Shown piece by piece: positions 1 to 11,551 of a stretch of DNA of 64,000 nt. Each line of letters starts with the position of its first letter. The first letter of the stretch is position 1. The notes below the pieces were generated by a model, which made no database searches, was not told where the DNA came from, and was given only the letters and a program-made list of their open reading frames with translations. Source of the stretch: Agapetus fuscipes (lineage: Eukaryota; Arthropoda; Insecta; Trichoptera; Glossosomatidae); NCBI GenBank assembly GCA_951799405.1, contig OX637333.1:15499960-15563959 (forward strand), given 5' to 3'. A program made the translations under genes and the position numbers.

Positions 1-97
1 GCATTCAACCTATTCTTCTCGCATTGGTCTTGCGTTTTATTACAAAATCTCGATTTTCCCAATTTTCGAATTATTTCTCTTTATTATTAAGCGTGCA

Positions 98-1557
98 ATA
101 TGTTCTTTATTTCATTGAATGCTTTAAGATATAATTTAATAAATTTTGTGATAAAAAGTTAATTGAATTCTTTTCATGTTCCGAATATCTTTAATCCACG
201 AAAGACGAATTTAAGTTAAATAGCCTACCTACTCGTGCTGCGCACGATTACGGCATTTTACTTCCTATTGTTGTGCAGGTGCTGAAGTCTTTATCCTGCT
301 TTTTATTTCTGCTCTTTTTTTACTGGTGATGGTTTATAATGATGCTCTTCCCGTTGATTATCATTTAAGTGTATAACTTGTAGAAAAAAAGTTGCTTCCA
401 ACATTTATGGGGTGTACTAAAATGCATTTTAAATTTGAGTATGAGGCCTATTAATTTAAAATGGCCGCCTACAGAGCAATGTATTTTTTTATTTGGTATC
501 GCAAGTATGCAAAATATACACTTGGCGTGATTGTCCCATTACATATCTTTATACTTTGCAAAATTAGAATTGTAAATGTAGCATCAAAATAGTTTATTTT
601 TTTACTTATAAATTTCACTTTTTTGTGAAAATCAGGTTTTTCAAAATTTTGTTAGAAAAAAATTGCCATTGAAAAAAGTTTTCTTTCAAAAAATGTTAAC
701 ATTAGCAAAACAAACTTAATCATTGTGAATAAACCTTTATAATTTTAAAATGAACGCCAGGAGAATGTTAAATATTGAAGAAACCAAAAAAAATGTATGG
801 CAGCTACTCTTAATCCTTCATGTATTGTGTTGTATTTTTAAAAATATGTAAGTCTGTTGATGTTCAGGTTGCATTCCTAATTTCTATGTTCCAACTTTAT
901 GCATGCGCCCGTTGTGTCACCTGAAAGTTATTATTTTGTATTTTTTTCTATGTAGGTATTTACAAATTTTGTTTGAAGAATTTACTTTTTGCGAAAAAGT
1001 TTCTTCCAAAAGTTGTTCAAATTACTAAGAGACATGACTGTTTCGAATATCAAGCCTGTAAATTTAAAATGGCCGCCAGCGGCAAGATTTTAATTTTCAG
1101 TCTGTATCGCAGGTATGCAAAATATGCATGTGACGTCATCCGGACCCTGACAGTTGTTTAGCCACTAACACTTTATGGGGGTGTGCAAATTTCAGCATCG
1201 TGCTGCGAACGGTCTGGGCGCCTATAACGGTACAAATATACAAACAAACAAACACCAAAAATTCTGGAATCGAGCGTTAGTTCAGTTTGTCAATAGAAAC
1301 ACTTGTTAGAAAAACATTTTTGCAAATTCGAAAAAAACAGACGCAAATACCCCCAAGAATTTTATATATAAGACTAGCAGACCATACCGCGCTCCGCACG
1401 GTTGGCTGCTAGGTTTCTATAGCTTCGCCATAATTGTTTGCCCATATGTTCTTTATTTCATTGAATGCTTTAAGATATAATTTAATAAATTTTGTGATAC
1501 AAAGGTGATTGAATTCTTTTCATGTTCCGAATATCTTGAATCCACGAAAGACAAATT
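98..1557. repeat. Direct repeat of about 115 bp (98-211 and 1444-1557) flanking 1.2 kb of repeat-like DNA
   Basis: The stretch beginning atatgttctttatttcattg recurs 1346 bases later with few differences. The DNA between holds two diverged copies of a motif containing 'aaaatggccgcc' and 'gtatcgca.gtatgcaaaata' (about 465-560 and 1066-1150), then a segment 'gggcgcctata.cggtacaaat' that recurs near 8315. No convincing coding sequence is present. This looks like an old duplication or a non-autonomous element with flanking duplication; the class was not identified. Confidence 0.5.
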
Positions 1558-1740
1558 GTTAAATATGTACGGTATGCATAGAAGTACATCGCATTCACAT
1601 TCTTTCCAGTTTCAGAATAAATGCAATGTCAGAATAATGTAATACATCAGTTGGTTTATGTTACTAATAAAGAAAAGCCAGGATAGTAATAATATTATAT
1701 ATAACAATATTTTTAGTGCCGTTAGGGGCACTGAGTGAGT

Positions 1741-1935
1741 TCACCGCAAGGGCACTGCAGAGCCATAGCCCCTCCTGAACAGACATGTCTTCAATATTGA
1801 TTTAAAAACATTTGCACTCTCCACAGCTGCCAGCTCGTGTGGTGAAACATTGAAAAGCAGAGGGCCGGCAATACAAAAGGCACGATGCAAATAATTGTCC
1901 GTGTTGCTCCTGCGGAGAGCCCTGAGTCTATTCAC
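1741..1935 (-). pseudogene. L2/CR1-like LINE fragment, extreme C-terminus of the reverse transcriptase ORF
   Basis: The minus frame reads a tail like 'RAFCIAGPLLFNVSPHEL', then 'FKSILKTCLF'. This matches the usual C-terminal motif of L2/CR1-type LINEs (RAFS.AGP..WNSLP, then FK..LKTHLF). It is a 5'-truncated remnant of about 200 bp with no active-site region. Confidence 0.5.
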
Positions 1936-1956
1936 AGCAGTGTTATTTTTTACTCA

Positions 1957-2198
1957 TTCCTTGACTTATAGGTTGGTATGCGGCTGACCACCCATACTGT
2001 AAAAAATGGTTCACTTTGCCGATGTCACCCCTGTTTCAGGGAAGGACGGCAAGAGTTGCAGAGCTTATGTTCATTTGAGATTGGGTTTTTATATTGTAGG
2101 TCCACATGCAGTGTTAGCGCGAAATTATACATGTCTGCTTGTGGGAATGCATTTAATATAAATCTTAAATGATATATATCTTTGCAGCTTAGATTAGA
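1957..2198 (+). repeat. RTE-LINE 3'-tail repeat (tail family), plus copy
   Basis: This is one of about 20 copies of a 240-270-bp repeat that begins ttccttgacttataggttgg and ends in cagcttagattagat. The same sequence forms the 3' end of the RTE-like LINEs at 31750-32513 and 63110-64000. A second fragment of its start follows at 2205-2255. Confidence 0.8.
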
Positions 2199-2554
2199 TT
2201 AGATAGGTTGGTATGAGGCTGACCAATGACCAATGACCATCCATATTGTAAGAATGGTTAAAGGAATATAAGAAAATATTCATTTTGAAGTGTATTTGCC
2301 TATACCCTACACACGTGCCTGTAAGGATTGCCAGCCGAGATATGCAGTTACAAAAAAAAATAGCTTCATTAACAACAAACTATTTACTTTTATAGCCAAG
2401 GGCATAGAGGTTCATGTTTTGTCGTGTCGTTGCTTTTACTTCACGGGAAGAATTAACGCCACTTGAGAAAACAAATAACTTTGTATGAGCGTCCATGTGC
2501 TGTGGGTCCTTCTGACACATACATACAGGATAAGCATGAAGAGGATTTGAGCAT

Positions 2555-2752
2555 ATTCAATGCCCTGAGCTCGGGTTCGAATGAGTGTCATAAATGCGTA
2601 CCACCCTCTTCGGGAACTGGGAAACCCCCATTTCAACTGAAGGGATTGCGTAAGTCTAGTCCCTTTACCTGTAAAAATAAATAAGTTCGACTCACTACAT
2701 GCGAAACCCTTCGGGGATGACGCGGCAAGAAGTTGCATTGTATTTGCGAGTT
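2555..2752 (+). repeat. SINE family 2 fragment
   Basis: It carries a tRNA B-box-like 'gggttcgaat', a body with paired 'ttcaactgaag', and the tail motif 'cccttcggggat', then 'cggcaagaagttgca'. The same body and tail recur at 4897-5200, 33478-33800 and, inverted, at 27895-28135 and 48775-49010. Confidence 0.6.
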
Positions 2753-2760
2753 ATGTTATA

Positions 2761-4755
2761 CAGGGTGACTGGTAATTCGACCTATTCCTTGAAAGGGGTT
2801 ATACTAGGGTCTATTTGCAACATTTTTGACCCAGTTAACTAGGGGTCGAAAATCACTCATCTTCGAGTTATTTTAATTTTTAGGTTTTTTTGAAAATTTA
2901 CCATTTTTCGAACTAAAACTTATGATTGTGAAAAATTTTCTTAATTTTTTGCAACAAATAAGTGTTTTTCTTATAGCTAATAAATGAGCAACTACTGAAA
3001 ACTAAAATTTATGTAAAAAAATCCGAAACCCTCCAAAATAAAAGGTTTTCAACCCCAATTTTTTTTTTGTTTTTTTATAATTTTTTCAATCCAAAGAGGA
3101 TTACTCAAAAAAAATATAAGACACTTGGCGTACAAACTTCACGAATAACTTCCTCAACTCATAAGCTTTCAAAAATAGTGCAAGTGTTGGAATTTTTACA
3201 ACAAATTTGTAAAAAAAACCTTTTTTAAACACACAAAAGGGGAAATGTGAATTTCATTAAAAAAAATATTGTTCTGGTGAAAATTAGTAAACTCTTATAA
3301 TTACTGTTAAATAAGCTAAAATAAGTTAAACATAAGTTAAAATAATAAAATAAGAAAATTTCAAAGTGTACTTACATGGAAAAATCACAAATTTTGCTCA
3401 AATTGCCTTCCCGCGTTACGAATGCAAGCACGAAGCCTGCAACCGACTTCACTCAAAGTTACTCGCGATGAAAGCCCATCTTTTGTCTGTCGGGCAGCTG
3501 CTACAACTCTTCTTGAGATGAAATCGGTGTGCGATAGAGTAATGCCTTCATAATATGACCCTAAATAAAAAAGTCACATGGTGTTAAATCAGAACTTCTT
3601 GCCGGCCAAGGAATCAGGCAACCGCGACCAATCCATCTCAGTGGATAGTTGTCATCCATCCACTGTCGCACGCCCTGGTAATAGTGGGCTGGACATCCAT
3701 CGTGTTGGTAAATCATACCCATTCTTGTGGTAAGCGGCACATCCTCTAACAGGGAAGGTAGCTCTTAGAAAAAAAAATCATAGGCGTGCTGGCAGAAAAA
3801 ATGGTCCAATTAAATTATTGTGTACGATCCCCATCCACACATTTAGTGAAAATCTGTGCTGGTGAGCCCTTTCTTTGGATTTTAAACCTTTGGGGGCCCA
3901 AAAATGCAGATTGTGAAAATTTGTAATTTCGCCTCGGTCAAAGTTAGATTCATCGGTCCACAAAGTTTTTTTTAGATACTCAGGGTTGAGAAGAGTTTAG
4001 AGAGAGGATTATAGCAGCTGCCCAACAGATAAAAGATGGGCTTTCATCGCGAGTAACTTTGAGTGAAGTCTGTTGCAGGCTTCGTTCTTGCATTCGTAAC
4101 GCGGGAAGGCAATTTGAGCAAAATTTGTGATTTTTCCATGTAAGTACTCTTTGAAATTTTCTTATTTTATTATTTTAACTTATTTTTTACTTATTTTAGC
4201 TTATTTAACAGTAATTATAAGAGTTTACTAATTTTCTCCCGACCAATATTTTTTTTAATAAAATTCACATTTCCCCTTTTGCGTGTTTAAAAAAGGTTTT
4301 TTTTACAAATTTGTTGTAAAAGTTCAAACATTTGCACTATTTTTGAAAGCTTATAAGTTGAGGAAGTTATTCCTGCAGTTTGTATGCCAAGTGTCTTATA
4401 ATTTTTTTGAGTTATCCTCTTTGGATTGAAAAAATTATAAAAAAACAAAAACAAAATTTGGGGTTGAAAACCTTTTATTTTGGAGGGTTTCGGATTTTTT
4501 TACATAAATTTTAGTTTTCAGTAGTTGCTCATTTATCAGCTATAAGAAAAACACTTATTTGTGGCAAAAAAATAAGAAAATTTTTCACAATCCTAAGTTT
4601 TAGTTTGAAAAATGGTCAATTTTCAAAAAAACCTAAAAATTAAAATAACTCGAAGATGAGTGATTTTCGACCCCTAGTTAATTGGGTCAAAAATGTTGCA
4701 AATAGACCCTAGTATAACCCCTTTCAAGGAATAGGTCGAATTACCAGTCACCCTG
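2761..4755 (-). mobile_element. Tc1/mariner-superfamily element with about 750-bp terminal inverted arms
   Basis: The termini are 'cagggtgactggtaattcg' and its exact complement, flanked by the TA dinucleotide (2759-2760, 4756-4757). The arms run from about 2761 to 3512 and from 4000 to 4755 and are nearly complementary throughout. Between and into the left arm lies a broken minus-strand transposase. The element is 1995 bp, so only about 480 bp lies outside the arms. It is non-autonomous and probably arose by an inverted duplication within a larger element. Confidence 0.85.
3400..3963 (-). pseudogene. Broken mariner-like (IS630/Tc1) transposase, catalytic and C-terminal part
   Basis: The first open segment (3963-3778) starts 'MWTDESNFDRGE' and contains 'HQHRFSLNVWMGIV' and 'LIGPFFLP', typical of insect IS630/Tc1 transposases; the D of TDE is a likely catalytic Asp. 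After a break near 3770 the reading continues in another frame with 'HDGCPAHY', 'RWIGRGCLIPWPARSSDLTP' and 'CDFF', the region around the second Asp and the last acidic residue of the DD(34)D/E triad. An in-frame stop then precedes a C-terminal stretch ending 'NAGRQFEQNL'. No start or N-terminal DNA-binding half is present. The C-terminal coding stretch lies inside the left inverted arm, so the right arm holds a second inverted copy of it. Confidence 0.75.
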
Positions 4756-4757
4756 TA

Positions 4758-4896
4758 TATTCACAAATGCTCTTCGCTAAGTTAGAAAATTCATTGCCTT
4801 AACCAAAGACCAGTCACAAAAAGGTCCATCCAGCCTTACAGCAATTGGGTCTTGCATGAAAATTGGCACTCTGTAGCTACGACCAAGCTTGTAGAA
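4758..4896 (+). repeat. SINE family 1 fragment
   Basis: It contains the family 1 body: 'caaatgctcttcgct', 'accaaagaccagtcac', 'tccatccagccttacagcaa' and 'acgaccaagct'. It directly abuts the right end of the mariner element and a family 2 SINE. Other copies are at 6727-6930, 12528-12788 (minus), 35838-36025 and 40645-40800. Confidence 0.65.
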
Positions 4897-5200
4897 GTCC
4901 GGTCTATGGCGCAGTTAGTAGAATGCTTGCATTCAAGGCTTGCTTTGCAGCAAGGGTTTGATCTACACTGTGGGTGCCAGAAAGGATTTCCCGTTTCGGT
5001 GTTTATTTAAAACCCAAAATTAATACCGGCAAGGTGTACTCAGCCTTCACAATAAATATGAACCACCCCCCTGTGGGAGCTGGGAAACCACCACTTCAAC
5101 CGAAGTGATTGGCGTGAGGCCGACCCGATAAATAGGTCCCAAATAGCCACATGCGACCCCTTTGAGGAAAACACAGGTAAGAAGTTACACTTTATGTGTA
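4897..5200 (+). repeat. SINE family 2, nearly complete
   Basis: A tRNA-like head with a box A-like segment and a B box ('gggtttgatctac') is followed by the body 'aataccggcaaggtgtactc', a short palindrome 'cacttcaaccgaagtg', and a tail ending in 'aagaagttacac'. The head suggests RNA polymerase III transcription. No coding capacity. Confidence 0.65.
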
Positions 5201-5269
5201 ATTAAGTCGCTTCGCGTTGTGATGTTGACAATTAAGTAGGTACCCATTATCTGAAAATGTATATTCTAA

Positions 5270-5465
5270 TAATAAAAATAATAATTCAATAATTTGCATA
5301 GATACATTACATTTAAAATTCATATTAAATGCATTCCCATAGGCAGCCACGTACAAGTTCACGCTAACTTTTACCGCATGTGGACTTACAGCAGGGCTAC
5401 AAGTTGCTATAAATTTGCAGCTTAGTTGCGTTTTTTTGAAGGGTTCTTAACTTACAGGTTGGTAT
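5270..5465. repeat. Degenerate pieces of the RTE tail family
   Basis: Pieces such as 'aatgcattcccataggcagc' (inverted) and 'cttacaggttggtatgaag' (direct) can be matched to the tail consensus. They are rearranged and diverged. Confidence 0.4.
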
Positions 5466-5571
5466 GAAGCTAACTGCCTATAATACTCTCGTTTCAGAGT
5501 GTTACAGGCAGTAGCGGCTCTAGCTAAATCCTGGGAGAGGGGATGACCTTGTAAGATAGTCTGGTGCTCAC

Positions 5572-5640
5572 CTGGCCATGCACTCCACCAGGGCACCAGC
5601 CCACACCTGGTCACCACCATACAGCACACAGGCACAGACA
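5572..5640 (-). other. Candidate coding exon of an unidentified minus-strand gene
   Basis: A GC-rich 69-base block in AT-rich DNA is bounded on the minus strand by an AG acceptor and a good donor (GGCCAG|GTGAGC). One frame, entered with one leftover base, reads 'VLYGGDQVWAGALVECMAR' near its end and stays open. I do not recognise the protein. It lies downstream of the stop codon of the SWIM gene, so it would belong to another gene. No neighbouring exon could be tied to it by phase, so it may be chance. Confidence 0.25.
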
Positions 5641-5649
5641 CTACATACA

Positions 5650-6720
5650 TATCACCAGGCTGGGCACTGTGCAGGTCCTCGCCTCTTACCAACTACTTTT
5701 TCTACATTTCTTACAGATATTAAATCACGGCATTTATAGACAAAAATAGAAATCACAACACAATTATACGAAATCAGAACAGTATCAACATAGGCGAAAC
5801 TGTACGCAATCAATAATAACTGGCATTTGATTACTTAAAAACATTTCATTCAACAAGATTCTAAAGAAAACGAGATGTTTTCTCCTAAATTAGCTACCTA
5901 TTTGGTAAGGAATTTCTGACAAATCGGACTTATGATGCTTGAAAACGCGTCAGACTGAAAAAATATTATAAATTTTAGTGTAATATCACGTCACGTGTAG
6001 CCTACCGGGAATCTCCGTAACACCCAACAATAATATTACTTGTGATTTGTACCAAAGTGTTATAAGTAAGTATGTTGGTACGTACCTCGGTGACACTCGG
6101 CTCTCTCCCCGCCGCTCTGTGAAGACAGTTAAAGTGCGCATGCGCAAACGTATGTACTTGCTATGGACCCAACTCACAGATAAGCTCTACTCACCCATAC
6201 ATACAAAAAAAACCATAGGGTTTACGTTCGGTATCCCCGACTTTACGAACCATCAGCTCGTGTATGTCCGGCGCGGGCGCAGAAGGAACGGGAAGAGGTC
6301 CCCCCATCGTACGTACATCTCATTACATAGCGAAGACCCGCTTTAAAATATAATCGCGCTACGTAGAAATTTCACACCAAAGAAGAATGATTTAGAAAAT
6401 ATTCCAGTTTATTTCTCGGATTCCATTTTCAATAAGTACCTAAGCATTGACATTGTGAAGATTTATTAAAAACTGATAAAGTAAAAATAAAGCACAAAAA
6501 TGCATTTTATTTTTACTTTGTTATTTTAGTGGATAGGTACTTATTTTTCCTATTTCATACATAGGGATAATCCCCTTCGTCCCCTAATGACGCACCGCCA
6601 CTGGTTACAGGGCCAATGTTAATTTTACATTTTGGTTTTTATTCTTTTAAGGTACACTTTTTTTCTATTTTTAATTTATATTAAATACTATTTTTTACTT
6701 TTAATTTAAATTAAATACTA
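5650..6720. other. Non-coding stretch, no feature identified
   Basis: A GC-richer block at about 6080-6330 interrupts AT-rich DNA. I found no domain, splice-framed exon or known repeat here. Confidence 0.5.
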
Positions 6721-6726
6721 TTTATA

Positions 6727-6930
6727 ACACTTCGGACTCGTAAATGGAAAATTGTAAATTCAAAACCCGGCGGAGCACAAAAAATATAGGTACCATTATA
6801 TTTTCAAATATGCTCCTCGCTTGGTTGACAAATTCACTAAACCTTTACCAAAGACCAGTCACTAAAGGTCCATTCAGCCTTACAGCAACTGGGTGTTGCT
6901 TGTAACAACGACCAAGCTCGTAAACAACAC
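6727..6930 (+). repeat. SINE family 1 copy
   Basis: It has the tRNA-like end 'ttcaaaacccggcggagcac', then 'tgctcctcgc', 'accaaagaccagtcac', 'agccttacagcaactgggt' and 'acgaccaagctcg'. The head matches the better preserved minus copy at 12528-12788. Confidence 0.65.
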
Positions 6931-6984
6931 CTCTGCGGCACTACAACAAGTGTTCTAGACCGCTAATGTTTTTGAAATCTAGGT

Positions 6985-7145
6985 AGTCTCCCGCACAGGA
7001 TTTATTAAAACAAAAAGGGAAGGTATACGCAAGCTGGAACTCCCCACTTAAACTGATGTCATTGGTGTAAGGAAAACCCCTTGCCTGTAAAAATAAATAT
7101 ATTCCAACTTTCTCGGAGACAGCGCTGTATGAAGTTGCATTATAT
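6985..7145 (+). repeat. SINE family 2, partial copy
   Basis: Only body and tail remain: 'gctggaactccccacttaaac', 'cttgcctgtaaaaataaata' and 'gaagttgcattatatgtgca'. Confidence 0.5.
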
Positions 7146-7179
7146 GTGCAGCTTAGATGCGTTTTTTAAAGCATGAATT

Positions 7180-8890
7180 GACGTACACAAAGTAGATTGA
7201 CCTCACTAAGATCATATTCTCGTAAGACGTAAGACGCTTGCACGCTGAGAAAAAAAAGTGAATAAGACTGTAAATTGGTTCAGTTTTGCTAATGCCACCC
7301 CTTTTTCAGGGAGAATGGGCGTCAGTGCAGGACTTATGTTCATTTGAGGGTAAAATGGATGTGAGAATTTCGTTAAACTTCATTATCGAACAACGAAACC
7401 AAAACGTTTAAAATTTATACCTCATATTTAAAAGATTTTGTTTTTAATCTGTACCTGGTATGGAATCACATCTTTGAAAGGTATCTATTCCCAAATTGTA
7501 GTACCTACTCGTAAATGACAAAACGATATGTAGTGATTCTGTACCTAACAGGGTTGTTGATTTTGAATTTTAGAATGCTGGTTCTTTTGTTCTCAAAAAC
7601 AATGGCTTGGAAAAAAACAATAAAATTTGCGTGTAAGAAAAGGGCATGCAAGAGTTTTATTTAATAACACCCAACACCCAAAGACCTTTACAGATAAATA
7701 TATGTCTTCATTTTAAATCAGTAAATACTGCAAAACTTGTTATTATTTGAATTATTTTTACTACATCCAAAACCATTGTCCAAAACAAATTAAAAGCGAT
7801 GCTCAACAAATAAAAAAAAACAAATAAAAAACATGCTCACAATAATACACGTGAAAATTTCTCAAATTAACATACATTTACCTTGCAATTTTTTCCACCC
7901 TTTCCTGAAACAGGGGTGACATTGGTAAAGCGAATTGACATTTTACAGATAAAAATAATGATCTTGTATGAATGAACTGTAAATTTTTAATGCTACAAAA
8001 TTTTAGCAACATGAGTTTTTTTGTGGTGCCTTAATATTTTAAAATTATGATTACCCTCAAATCCCTTGAGTGTTGCTAGTCGCATGGTATTGCTACGGAA
8101 AAAATAATTCTTTTAAATCTGATAAATATTCACTAATCAACCATACAAATGAAAAAAAAACATGTTTAAATCAAAAAATGATATTTTCACTTTTTCGCAG
8201 TTTGTATGGTAGCTATGAGAAATGAGTTTTTTTTATTGTCGAGACATTAACAGTTGTCTGCAGCCTAAATTGAAATAAATCGCCACCAAATCTCAGTACT
8301 CTGCTGTAAACGATGTAGGCGCCTATAGTGGTACAAATTTTTCGTTAGGTTAACAATCTAGTTTTTATATATAAGACAAGATGTTATCACTGCATATTTA
8401 CAATGATATTCACACAACATTGAATCTATTAAGGATCCAAATTTAATTGATCTAATAAAGATCTTTTTGGCCATGGATGAGCCATGGATTTGCTGGTGTA
8501 AATCATACAGATTGAAATAAAATTCTAAGGCTGTTAAAGACAAAAAAAAGATATTGCAAAAAAACAAAGTGAAGAAGCCCATCGTAGACATAGGCGAAGC
8601 GTCCGGAAGCTCCAGCTCCCATAGACCACCGCAACAGTAGCCCAAAAACATCTCTACAGCAAAAAAAACAAAGGGAAACCGCAGCGTGTAAGTTTAGTTC
8701 TCACAGTAAAAGTATTCTATCAGTGCCATAAACCTAACTTGTATGTATACATCTACTCCTTATGCGTTATTGTAATTTTATTATTTAATTTCCTATATAA
8801 AGTTTATCCTACAATTATAACTGCAGCTTACTGTAAACATGTAGTAAATATAGAATTCCTTTAAATCATTTTCAATTTCAGTTTACGGTC
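7180..8890. other. Non-coding stretch with scattered repeat fragments
   Basis: Small pieces of the RTE tail family occur at about 7285-7345 (plus) and 7900-7935 (minus). Positions 8555-8660 match one arm of the hairpin MITE at 28460-28715. The segment 8215-8385 resembles 1190-1375. No coding sequence is supported. Confidence 0.5.
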
Positions 8891-8897
8891 CATTACA

Positions 8898-9150
8898 TTC
8901 CTTGACTGATAGATTGGGATGCGGCTGACCACCCATACTGTAAAAAATGGTTCACTTTGCCAATATCACCCCTGCTTCAGGGAAGGTCGGCAAGAGTTGC
9001 AGGGCTTATGTTCATTTGAGATTGGGTTTTTTATATTGTAGGTCCACATGCGGCATGTGTAAGTGTGAAATTATGCATGTCTGCTTGTGGGAATGCATTT
9101 AATATGAATCTCAAATGATACATATCTTTGCAGCTTACATTTAGATTTAG
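8898..9150 (+). repeat. RTE tail family, plus copy
   Basis: A nearly full-length copy from ttccttgactgatagattgg to 'gcagcttacatttagattta'. No LINE reading frame is attached upstream. Confidence 0.75.
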
Positions 9151-9287
9151 ACATGTCACACAATTATTTGACGGTAGGCCAAACTGGTACAACATACGAA
9201 AAATGAATTTGTATTTATTTAACCCCAGTAAAATTTGAATACTCAAAATTAATTATCAGATTTAATTAAATTAACTTGATTTTCATT

Positions 9288-9430
9288 AATCTAATCTAAG
9301 TTGCAAAGCTATGTTACATTAAGGATTCACATTATATGCATTTTTACAAGCAGACACATATAAGTTCGCGCTTAAACATGCCGCCTGTGGACCTACAATA
9401 TAACAACTCAAATCTCAAATGAACATGTAT
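9288..9430 (-). repeat. RTE tail family, truncated minus copy
   Basis: It begins at the tail end (taatctaatctaagttgcaa on the plus strand) and stops inside the 'tcaaatgaacat' segment. Confidence 0.65.
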
Positions 9431-9479
9431 CATTAATTACATGATTAGATGGAGTTTTACAGCTGGTTTCATGGCTTAG

Positions 9480-11531
9480 TTTTGAGGGTGGTTTATATAA
9501 ACTTTCTAGGAGCTATTTTGTGACTGACTTGAGTTGGAGCTAAATCCCGCATTACCTCTTGGGTATTGTGGTAAAAAGGAGGTGATGGTGGTCGTGCCCG
9601 GGTTGTCTGATGGAGCCGGAGGGATTGCTGAGTTTTGAGTAGGATTGAGGTCCATAAGAATTTCTTGGGTATCACAATAGTACGGACTTAGCCCTGAAGA
9701 AATTTTGAATGAGCCATTTAGAACTTTTTAAGTGTTGAGAAATACCGGAGATTTGGGCAAGAAAGGTGAGGTGAGAGGGGAGGGTACGAAGGGTAAGATA
9801 GATATTGCTTTTGAGGAGACTTGAGTAGGATTAAAGTCCATAAGAATCTCTTGAGTGTTACAATAGTAAGGAGGACTTGGCGCTGCAGGAATCTTGAATG
9901 AGCCATTCTGGACCTGTTGAGTGTTGAGACAAACAGGTGAGCTGGGTAGAGAAGGTGGGGAAGGTAAGGAAGATTAAGCTTTTGCAAAGGCCTGGGTAGG
10001 ATTGAGGTCCGTTAAGATAAGTAGTAATGAAAAGTTTATAATTAAATAAAAGAAAAGTAATGGGCCTGGATGTATATCCATCTAGCTCAATTAAGTTTCT
10101 TGGGGTCCATCTTGACAACACTCTCTCCATGAGTACGCAAATAAGCTCGACTGTGAGCTCCTGTTTTTTTCACCTGAGGCAGTTGAGATGGGTCAGAAAC
10201 TGTTTGACATCTGAAGCTGCTAAGATTCTCATTGCGTCCTTTGTTGTGTCGAGACTGGATTATTGCAATGGTCTGTTCTGGGGTCTTCCAAGGTTTCAGC
10301 AGTCTAGACTGCAGTCCGTCTTTAATACTGCAGCCAAATTACTTTTAGGAGGACGAAAAACTGACCATGTCTCTCCTCTGTTGCGGCGCCTTCATTGGCT
10401 GCGGGTCCCAGAGAGGATTGAGTACAAAATATGTGTTTCTGTTTTTAATGCCCTCAGAGGAGTTGCCCCATCGTACTTGTGTGAATTGTGCAGAGTCGAC
10501 CAGATAGGTGGAAAACGATGCACTCTTCGTTCTGCACAGAGTGACGCCATAAACAGGCTTCAACTGCCTCTTCGACGGAACAGAACTGGTTTCGGAGACA
10601 GGGCTTTTAGTTCGGCTGGTCCATCCTGCTGGAATAGTCTACCTCTGGAGTTGAGAACAGAGACCAGTGTTGGCAGTTTCAGGAAGTTGCTTAAGACACA
10701 TTTGTTTAACAGAAGCTTCAACACATAAAAGCGCCCTTGGGGTGGCTAGTGCCACTAAACGGCGCTGTATACAAATTGTCCAATTATTATTATTATTATT
10801 ATTATAAGTCTTGGGTGTCACAGCAGTAAGGAGGACTCGGGGCTGTTGGAACTTTGAAGTCACCGTTGAGGACAAGCTGAGTGTTGATACAGATAGGCGA
10901 CAGGGAAGCACCAGGGGATATAGGAGGACTATGCGACACAGCAACAGGAGGCTGTGTAGGTTGCAGACTTTGCATCAGTTGAGTATGAGAGGGAGGAACA
11001 GGCGAAAGAATCAAGTTTTTGATAACCTGTTGTGTGTTGTCATAGAATGGAGGACTGGGTCTGTTCCGTGATAACACCCCACCATCCTTCAAGCTTTCCT
11101 GAAGCTTTGAGCATAAAGAAGGAGGTGAGAGCAATGCAGAATAGGTGGTTGTGTAGGCTCCAGGCTCATTAGTAATTTTTGGATGTTTTCAGGGTGCTTT
11201 GTAGGGGATATGTTTGGCATAACAGGGGCTTGAGTAGGAGCTGCAGTAACAGAGAAGAATCTGCTTATCAACGCTATAGAACGGAGGACTGCTTGACGTA
11301 GGATAATCTGTCAGCGCTTGCTTCTCCACAGTTCTTGTCACAGACTTGAGTGTGTGCTGAGAGTAAGACGAGCAAGTCGGCTGAGAAGCAGGGATCATAT
11401 CCTCGGAGTCGCATTAAAAAGCCACAAAAACCTTGATAACCTCCAAATGAGCCGTCATCGTCAAATGACTTTGTTTGGATGACGGTGACAGATTCGGAAC
11501 CACAGCTGAGCACATAATTTTTCCCCCTCAT
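9480..11531 (-). pseudogene. Degenerate coding region with tandem Pro/Gln-rich protein repeats, split by a LINE
   Basis: On the minus strand a motif of the type 'NTQQVQNGSFKIPAAPS', then 'PPYYCNTQEILMD', then 'NPTQ' occurs at least three times (near 9680, 9870 and, on the far side of the LINE, 10830). More diverged versions, 'SPPFYDNTQQ' and 'SPPFYSVDKQ', lie nearer 11050 and 11290. An ATG at 11531 opens a frame 'MRGKNYVLSCGSESVTV' that is frameshifted about 45 codons later. Frameshifts and a stop inside one repeat mean it is not now an intact gene. An L2-like LINE (about 10020-10806) interrupts one repeat. The function is unknown; it could be a decayed host gene or an unrecognised element ORF. 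Confidence 0.55.
10020..10806 (+). mobile_element. L2/CR1-like LINE, 5'-truncated, ending in (ATT)n
   Basis: The open frame 10060-10728 (222 codons) is the C-terminal third of a reverse transcriptase ORF, starting after the YADD region. It contains 'IKFLGVHLDNTLSM', 'RLDYCNGLFWGLP', 'LLRRLHWLRVPERIEYKI', 'GVAPSYLCEL', 'FSSAGPSCWNSLPLEL' and 'FRKLLKTHLFNRSF'. These follow the order seen in L2/CR1 LINEs. The frame is uninterrupted, so the insertion is fairly young. A 3' untranslated piece and an (ATT)n run follow. It sits inside the repeat-protein pseudogene. Confidence 0.8.
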
Positions 11532-11551
11532 TTAAAATGTGTATTTCGATA

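Noticed and set aside
5447..5692. 81-codon minus frame as a complete gene
   Set aside because: No domain and no start context; only the short 5572-5640 block with splice-like ends is kept as a weak candidate.
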